A stretch of DNA of 58,346 bases from Spongiibacteraceae bacterium. GTDB taxonomy: Bacteria; Pseudomonadota; Gammaproteobacteria; Pseudomonadales; Spongiibacteraceae. Below are positions 54,762 to 58,346 of the stretch, piece by piece; positions within the stretch are counted from its first letter, which is position 1; every line of letters begins with the position of its first letter. The position numbers and the translations under genes were made by a program. The stretch lies in contig PAKT01000027.1 of NCBI GenBank assembly GCA_002710725.1, positions 1 through 58,346 of the forward strand. Reading direction: 5' to 3'. The notes below the pieces were generated by a model. The model searched no databases, was not told where the DNA came from, and saw only the letters and a program-made list of their open reading frames with translations.

Positions 54762-55799
54762 CTAGCGGCGTAATAGCTGCCCAAAGCCCTTGGTAACTGA
54801 TTGCAGTTCATTACTGCGAAGATGGGCTGCAGCTTTTTCATCAGAGCGTAAAAAAGCATTCAAGAAGGCAACGCTGGCACTGTTTACTATTGCTAACGCA
54901 TTGTGCTGCGGCTTGGCTTCACGCTCCGGCCGACAAATAAGATTGCCGAGATAATGATCCGCTCCCTCAACAACCAGCGCAAATTGGTCACCGGCGGTTG
55001 CGGTTTCATGCGACATTAAATGCATTCTCCAGTCAGGCCAGAACTGCGCGTTGCTGTCCCAGGTGCCTGTAGTGACCAGTACCGGCCCACGCATTTGCAG
55101 CCAGCTTTTTTCATGAATTACATCAAACATCGGGCCGGGTGGAGAAATCGCTACGACGCCGGCCACTCTGGGATCAATAAACACATCCGCCGGGCTGCTG
55201 TCTGACTCACTGATATCCCAGGCCTGCGCGCCCGCGAATTGCTGGGCGGTAAACGCTCCAAAGGAATGGCCGGCAATCACCAGCTGGTTTTTCCGAAAAC
55301 GCACGGATGCACCACTCGCCGCACTCACTTTGCCTTCGATAGCTGCCAGATTATCCATGATGTAGCGCACATCATCGACACGAGCTGAAATCAGGCCCAA
55401 CTGTCCGTAACGCAGACTGTTGAAAATTCCCCGCGCCATACTCCGGCCGTCGAGATGAGTCGGCGCTATCACCACGTAACCATGGCTTGCCCAGTGCCCG
55501 AGCAGCTTGTCGTATTTATCGCGATCGGACCAGTTGCCATGGGAGAAAACGACCACGGGCAGATCGCCATCGGCATCCGCGGGAAACCAAACTCTTAACT
55601 CCAGTTCACTGTTATCCAGTCCCGGCGCTTGTAAAACCAGAGCGTCAACGGCCTGCGGTGTATAGACACCAATGTCATAGCCCGGCAGTTTCTTAAGATC
55701 AGCTGCGGCTGCTACCAGGGGTTTAGCGAGCGGTAACGGCGGCGCATCGGCGCTGCAACCCGCCAGAAAAATCACGAGGGCCAGCAGCAGTCTATTCAT
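54762..55799 (-). CDS. Exported lipoprotein alpha/beta hydrolase (PAF-acetylhydrolase-like)
   Basis: A 345-residue lipoprotein: MNRLLLALVIFLAGCSAD, with the lipobox around LAGC and Cys15. The hydrolase domain has VVVFSHGNWSDRDKY (oxyanion region) and the nucleophile elbow VIAGHSFGAFTAQQ. A later His in VVEGADHYLGNL could complete the triad. It resembles dienelactone/PAF-acetylhydrolase-type enzymes. It should be anchored in the envelope. The ATG overlaps the stop of the second hydrolase by four bases. Confidence 0.82.
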   Translation of the reverse strand: MNRLLLALVIFLAGCSADAPPLPLAKPLVAAAADLKKLPGYDIGVYTPQAVDALVLQAPGLDNSELELRVWFPADADGDLPVVVFSHGNWSDRDKYDKLLGHWASHGYVVIAPTHLDGRSMARGIFNSLRYGQLGLISARVDDVRYIMDNLAAIEGKVSAASGASVRFRKNQLVIAGHSFGAFTAQQFAGAQAWDISESDSSPADVFIDPRVAGVVAISPPGPMFDVIHEKSWLQMRGPVLVTTGTWDSNAQFWPDWRMHLMSHETATAGDQFALVVEGADHYLGNLICRPEREAKPQHNALAIVNSASVAFLNAFLRSDEKAAAHLRSNELQSVTKGFGQLLRR

Positions 55800-56773
55800 C
55801 GTGTGTGCTCCGTCATCAGAAACTCACGTGCTTCCGTCGCGCTTTGTTCAGGTTTTTCTACTGGCAGAAGGTGACCAGCCCCGGTGATAACACGGCTTGT
55901 TACGCTCGGCGAAGCTGACAGGGCTTTCTCAAAGCGCGCAACGTGTGAAGTCGGCAACTGCGGGTTGTCTGCACCCCACAGAATCAAAGCAGGCGCTGTG
56001 ATCCCAGCCAATACCGGGCCGGGTTCACCCACATCAAAAGTGCGCATGCGCTCCAGCTCTGCCTGCCTGTTGCCGGCGTGGCGAAACATGGCGTGAAACT
56101 CCTCAACCATGGCATCACTGACGATGGACGAATCAAATACCATCCACTCGATAAAGGCGCGATAAGCTGCCCGCGGCACAAAATAGAAAACCCGGTAGAA
56201 CCACTCCGGTATCGCCTGCGCGTTGCGCTTGCTGCTCTGCTCTCGTTTTAAACCGCCGGAATTAATCAGAACCAGTTTATCGACCTTAGCCGGGTGTTCT
56301 GCGGCGTAATGAAAGGCAATATTGCCTCCGAGTGATGAACCGACCAGCGACACGCGGTTGATACCCAGCGTATCAATCAACCCGTCCAGCAGTTTCAAGT
56401 CTCTCGCCATACTGTAATCGTTATTGGCATCCGGCCCGGTCAGTCCGTGACTGGTCAAATCAAAGCGAATAACCGAGAAGTCGTCTTCAAGGTATGGCAA
56501 CCAGCCATCCCACATACGGGAATTGAAGTAGTGTGAATGAATCAGCAGCAGAGCTGGCGCTTCGCCCAACGGCCTGCCATCAAGGCGGTAGGCGATACGG
56601 TTGCTGTCTATGTCGGCGAAGCTGAGATTCTCATCACCGTAGCGCGCGAGAAGTGTTTCGGTAGGTATGTCACGATAGGCAATAGCCGCATACAGCGCAT
56701 ACGCAACTATCAGGGCGACCAGCACAAACAGGATTCGCCCCAACCATCGAACTGCGCCGCGCAGGAAGACCAT
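55796..56773 (-). CDS. Alpha/beta hydrolase with N-terminal membrane anchor
   Basis: A 325-residue protein: one hydrophobic segment (GRILFVLVALIVAYALYAAIAY) near residues 12-33, then a classical hydrolase: LLLIHSHYFNSRMWDGWL, nucleophile SLVGSSLGGNIAFHYAAEHP, acid region LILWGADNPQ and GAGHLLPVEKPE with the catalytic His. Substrate unknown. ATG at 56773 is preferred over the GTG immediately before it because GGAGG lies seven bases upstream. Between a GST and a lipoprotein hydrolase in one tight operon. Confidence 0.85.
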   Translation of the reverse strand: MVFLRGAVRWLGRILFVLVALIVAYALYAAIAYRDIPTETLLARYGDENLSFADIDSNRIAYRLDGRPLGEAPALLLIHSHYFNSRMWDGWLPYLEDDFSVIRFDLTSHGLTGPDANNDYSMARDLKLLDGLIDTLGINRVSLVGSSLGGNIAFHYAAEHPAKVDKLVLINSGGLKREQSSKRNAQAIPEWFYRVFYFVPRAAYRAFIEWMVFDSSIVSDAMVEEFHAMFRHAGNRQAELERMRTFDVGEPGPVLAGITAPALILWGADNPQLPTSHVARFEKALSASPSVTSRVITGAGHLLPVEKPEQSATEAREFLMTEHTR

Positions 56774-56776
56774 CAC

Positions 56777-57418
56777 TCAACCTCCCATACTGGCCGCAAG
56801 GCCCGCAGCCATTTCTTCCAGCACCGGGTTGACATGCGCATGCTGATTGGACGTCTGCCACCAGGTTTTCAAGTGCGGCGTTGCGTCAAAAATGGCGGTC
56901 TCGCCGAAAATCGCAGGCACTTTTTCAACATAGAACAGTACCGGGGCCAAAAGGCAGTCGAGAAAGCCAAAGGTGCTCAAATCCGGGGCGTTGCTCTGCT
57001 GCAGGAACTTCTCGAGTGTCGCCAGTTTCGCTTTCAGCGCATTCAGGTTGTTGGTAATGGCCTCATTGTCGCCGGTCTTGAGACGCAATTCCATAAAGAG
57101 CGGGAATAGAGACTGGGCCAGCTCCAGGTCGGAGAAACGGGATACAGCGCGCAGCCAGGCGCGCTGTTCGACATTCTTCGGCATCAACGCCGCATCCGGA
57201 AAACGCTCTTCCAGATACTCCATAATCGCAGCCGATTCCACCAGATAGTGACCGTCAACGTGCAGCGTCGGCACTTTGCCTGTCGGTGTCAGCGCCTTGA
57301 AGGTATCGGAGCCAAGCCCGCCGTCCGGAGCTTCCACGCTAATCGGCAAGGCGCCGGCGCGAATCTGAATACGTACACGCGATGCATAGGGCGAGTGCGG
57401 AACACTGTAAAGTTTCAT
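56777..57418 (-). CDS. Glutathione S-transferase family protein
   Basis: A 213-residue GST-fold protein: thioredoxin-like N-domain MKLYSVPHSPYASRVRIQIR (S9 or neighbouring residues as activating site), TPTGKVPTLHVDGHYLVESAAIMEYLEERFP with the conserved cis-Pro and Glu-Ser glutathione-binding pair, then an all-helical C-domain. The reaction is unknown. ATG at 57418 with a weak ribosome site. It lies 6 bp after the membrane protein's stop. Confidence 0.88.
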   Translation of the reverse strand: MKLYSVPHSPYASRVRIQIRAGALPISVEAPDGGLGSDTFKALTPTGKVPTLHVDGHYLVESAAIMEYLEERFPDAALMPKNVEQRAWLRAVSRFSDLELAQSLFPLFMELRLKTGDNEAITNNLNALKAKLATLEKFLQQSNAPDLSTFGFLDCLLAPVLFYVEKVPAIFGETAIFDATPHLKTWWQTSNQHAHVNPVLEEMAAGLAASMGG

Positions 57419-57424
57419 AAGCAA

Positions 57425-58090
57425 CTATCCGATGAGATGAATGCCAAAAGCAGCGTTGATAAAAAGGCCAAGCCAGATCGCCCACACCCAGGGCCGGCAG
57501 CGGGCCACCGAATTTGCCATTGCGTCGTTAACCGCATCACTGGGGCCTTCGCTCATCAATTTTACAAAAGCAGGCACAAAGGGCTTCAGGTTGATACGGA
57601 TGGCGATGCCACAACACACCAAAGCGGCAAACACGATAATTTTCCAGGCCACCCAGTCGGCATTGATTGGCGCCTTGCCAGCAAGGCCCAATACCGCGAA
57701 TACCAGCAATGAAACCACCACCGCAACCCGGAACCAAAGATCGAATTGACTCAGGCGCGCGGTAAAGGCCTTGCCCTCATTAAAGTAGAGCACCAGAACA
57801 TTGCCCAGCCACACCAGCGCCAGAAGCCATACCAGTGCCAGAGCCCACTGTGGAATCACCACCAGCCCCATAATCACCGCCATGTGCATGCCCAGTGGCA
57901 TGATCAGCGGCATACTCATTTTCGGCCCCTGATCACAGGCCAGCATGATTTTCAGGGCGATAGCGCGCGCTTCAACACCAATATCCCGGTTAACGACATA
58001 ACGGCTGGCCACAAAGGTGCCCAGATCGCCGCCCAGCCAGTAGACAAAGGCGACAATATGGGCAAACTGGAGCCAGAGAAATTCATTCAT
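57425..58090 (-). CDS. Polytopic membrane protein, uncharacterised
   Basis: A 221-residue protein with about six hydrophobic segments. The N-terminus MNEFLWLQFAHIVAFVYWLGGDLG has a membrane His, and MPLIMPLGMHMAVIMGLVV another, so haem or metal binding is conceivable. The pattern resembles DUF2269/CopD-like membrane proteins, but I cannot confirm this. ATG at 58090. The longer frame from 58129 reads repetitive upstream DNA. First gene of the operon containing a GST and two hydrolases. Confidence 0.7.
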   Translation of the reverse strand: MNEFLWLQFAHIVAFVYWLGGDLGTFVASRYVVNRDIGVEARAIALKIMLACDQGPKMSMPLIMPLGMHMAVIMGLVVIPQWALALVWLLALVWLGNVLVLYFNEGKAFTARLSQFDLWFRVAVVVSLLVFAVLGLAGKAPINADWVAWKIIVFAALVCCGIAIRINLKPFVPAFVKLMSEGPSDAVNDAMANSVARCRPWVWAIWLGLFINAAFGIHLIG

Positions 58091-58140
58091 GCGCAATCCA
58101 ACCCTGTTGACCGAGCGTACAAGCGACACTCGACTTTAAA

Positions 58141-58165
58141 TGTACTATTATATTATCTTTATATC
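58141..58165. promoter_or_regulatory. AT-rich promoter region upstream of the membrane-protein operon
   Basis: TGTACTATTATATTATCTTT then ATATC (58141-58165) shares TGTACTATT and TTATATC with 44189-44213. It lies between the divergent membrane-protein and adaptor genes. Confidence 0.4.
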
Positions 58166-58235
58166 ATTTGAATCACAACTTGATCCAGCAGGCCTCGCGA
58201 CAGCGCGACAACAACTCATGGGAACCTAAACGCCG

Positions 58236-58346
58236 ATGTCGATTCTCAAGCGCTTCGCGCCACTTTTGATACTTGCCGCCGGCCTGGCGCTGGCTATCGC
58301 CATCGCGAACGGCAAACCCACTCCCCAGCCTGCAGCAATAACCACC
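58236..58346 (+). CDS. Start of a secreted or membrane-anchored protein, probably an HlyD/RND adaptor (cut by window edge)
   Basis: The ATG at 58236 opens a frame of 37 codons to the right edge: MSILKRFAPLLILAAGLAL, an uncleaved-type signal anchor, followed by ANGKPTPQPAA. This N-terminus is common in efflux RND periplasmic adaptor subunits, but too little is visible to be sure. Confidence 0.5.
   Translation, partial: MSILKRFAPLLILAAGLALAIAIANGKPTPQPAAITT

Overview
The window looks like a chromosomal segment of a marine-type gammaproteobacterium in the Pseudomonadales/Cellvibrionales sphere. The ampD-ampE pair near nadC and a type IV pilin, a PA3496-like small protein, sthA and plsB all point that way. 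This placement is inference from gene content. I see no rRNA, tRNA, CRISPR array, integrase or transposase.

Region 1 (1-7.5 kb) is a housekeeping and envelope block: ampE (cut by the left edge), ampD, a DUF1631 protein, nadC, then a type IV pilin followed by a visibly AT-rich PglL/TfpO-like pilin O-oligosaccharyltransferase. A good sigma-54 promoter with phased TGTC boxes precedes the pilin.

Region 2 (7.5-18.4 kb) holds sthA, a methyltransferase, a small Cys-rich protein, and a lipid-flavoured group: a PAP2 phosphatase, an MJ1255/VC2487-type glycosyltransferase, a PlsC-GNAT fusion acyltransferase, an LpxH-like phosphoesterase, PlsB, and a Bcr/CflA-type transporter whose stop overlaps the plsB start.

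Region 3 (18.5-35.4 kb, all on the minus strand) is a nearly complete pathway for degrading the last two steroid rings (the HIP pathway). In transcription order: FadD3-like CoA ligase, two overlapping AsnC/Lrp regulators, IpdA, IpdB, IpdC, EchA20, FadE31-like, a second acyl-CoA dehydrogenase, a DUF559 nuclease, FadA6, an SDR, a YfaZ-type outer-membrane protein, a third acyl-CoA dehydrogenase, FadE30, IpdF and another thiolase, ending at a clear terminator. A 32-bp palindrome overlaps a possible -10 box before fadD3. Many junctions carry palindromic repeats. One family (CCCTCACCC...GGGTGAGGG ends) brackets the DUF559 gene on both sides.

Region 4 (35.5-41.2 kb) has alanine dehydrogenase, a DUF1295 membrane protein, a uracil-DNA-glycosylase-like protein and gcvP.

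Region 5 (41.3-58.3 kb) is a second accessory metabolic region: a cupin, several SDRs, a VOC protein, an NAD(P)-binding epimerase-like protein, MFS transporters, an FG-GAP lipoprotein, an NTF2-like protein, a maleate-isomerase-fold protein lacking the usual cysteines, a toxin-antitoxin-like pair, two alpha/beta hydrolases, a GST, a membrane protein and the start of an HlyD-like adaptor. Its most striking gene, at 45940-46770, is a clear bacterial homologue of plant red chlorophyll catabolite reductase. It sits in an apparent operon with two dinucleotide-binding enzymes and a transporter, and is my best candidate for an undescribed system.
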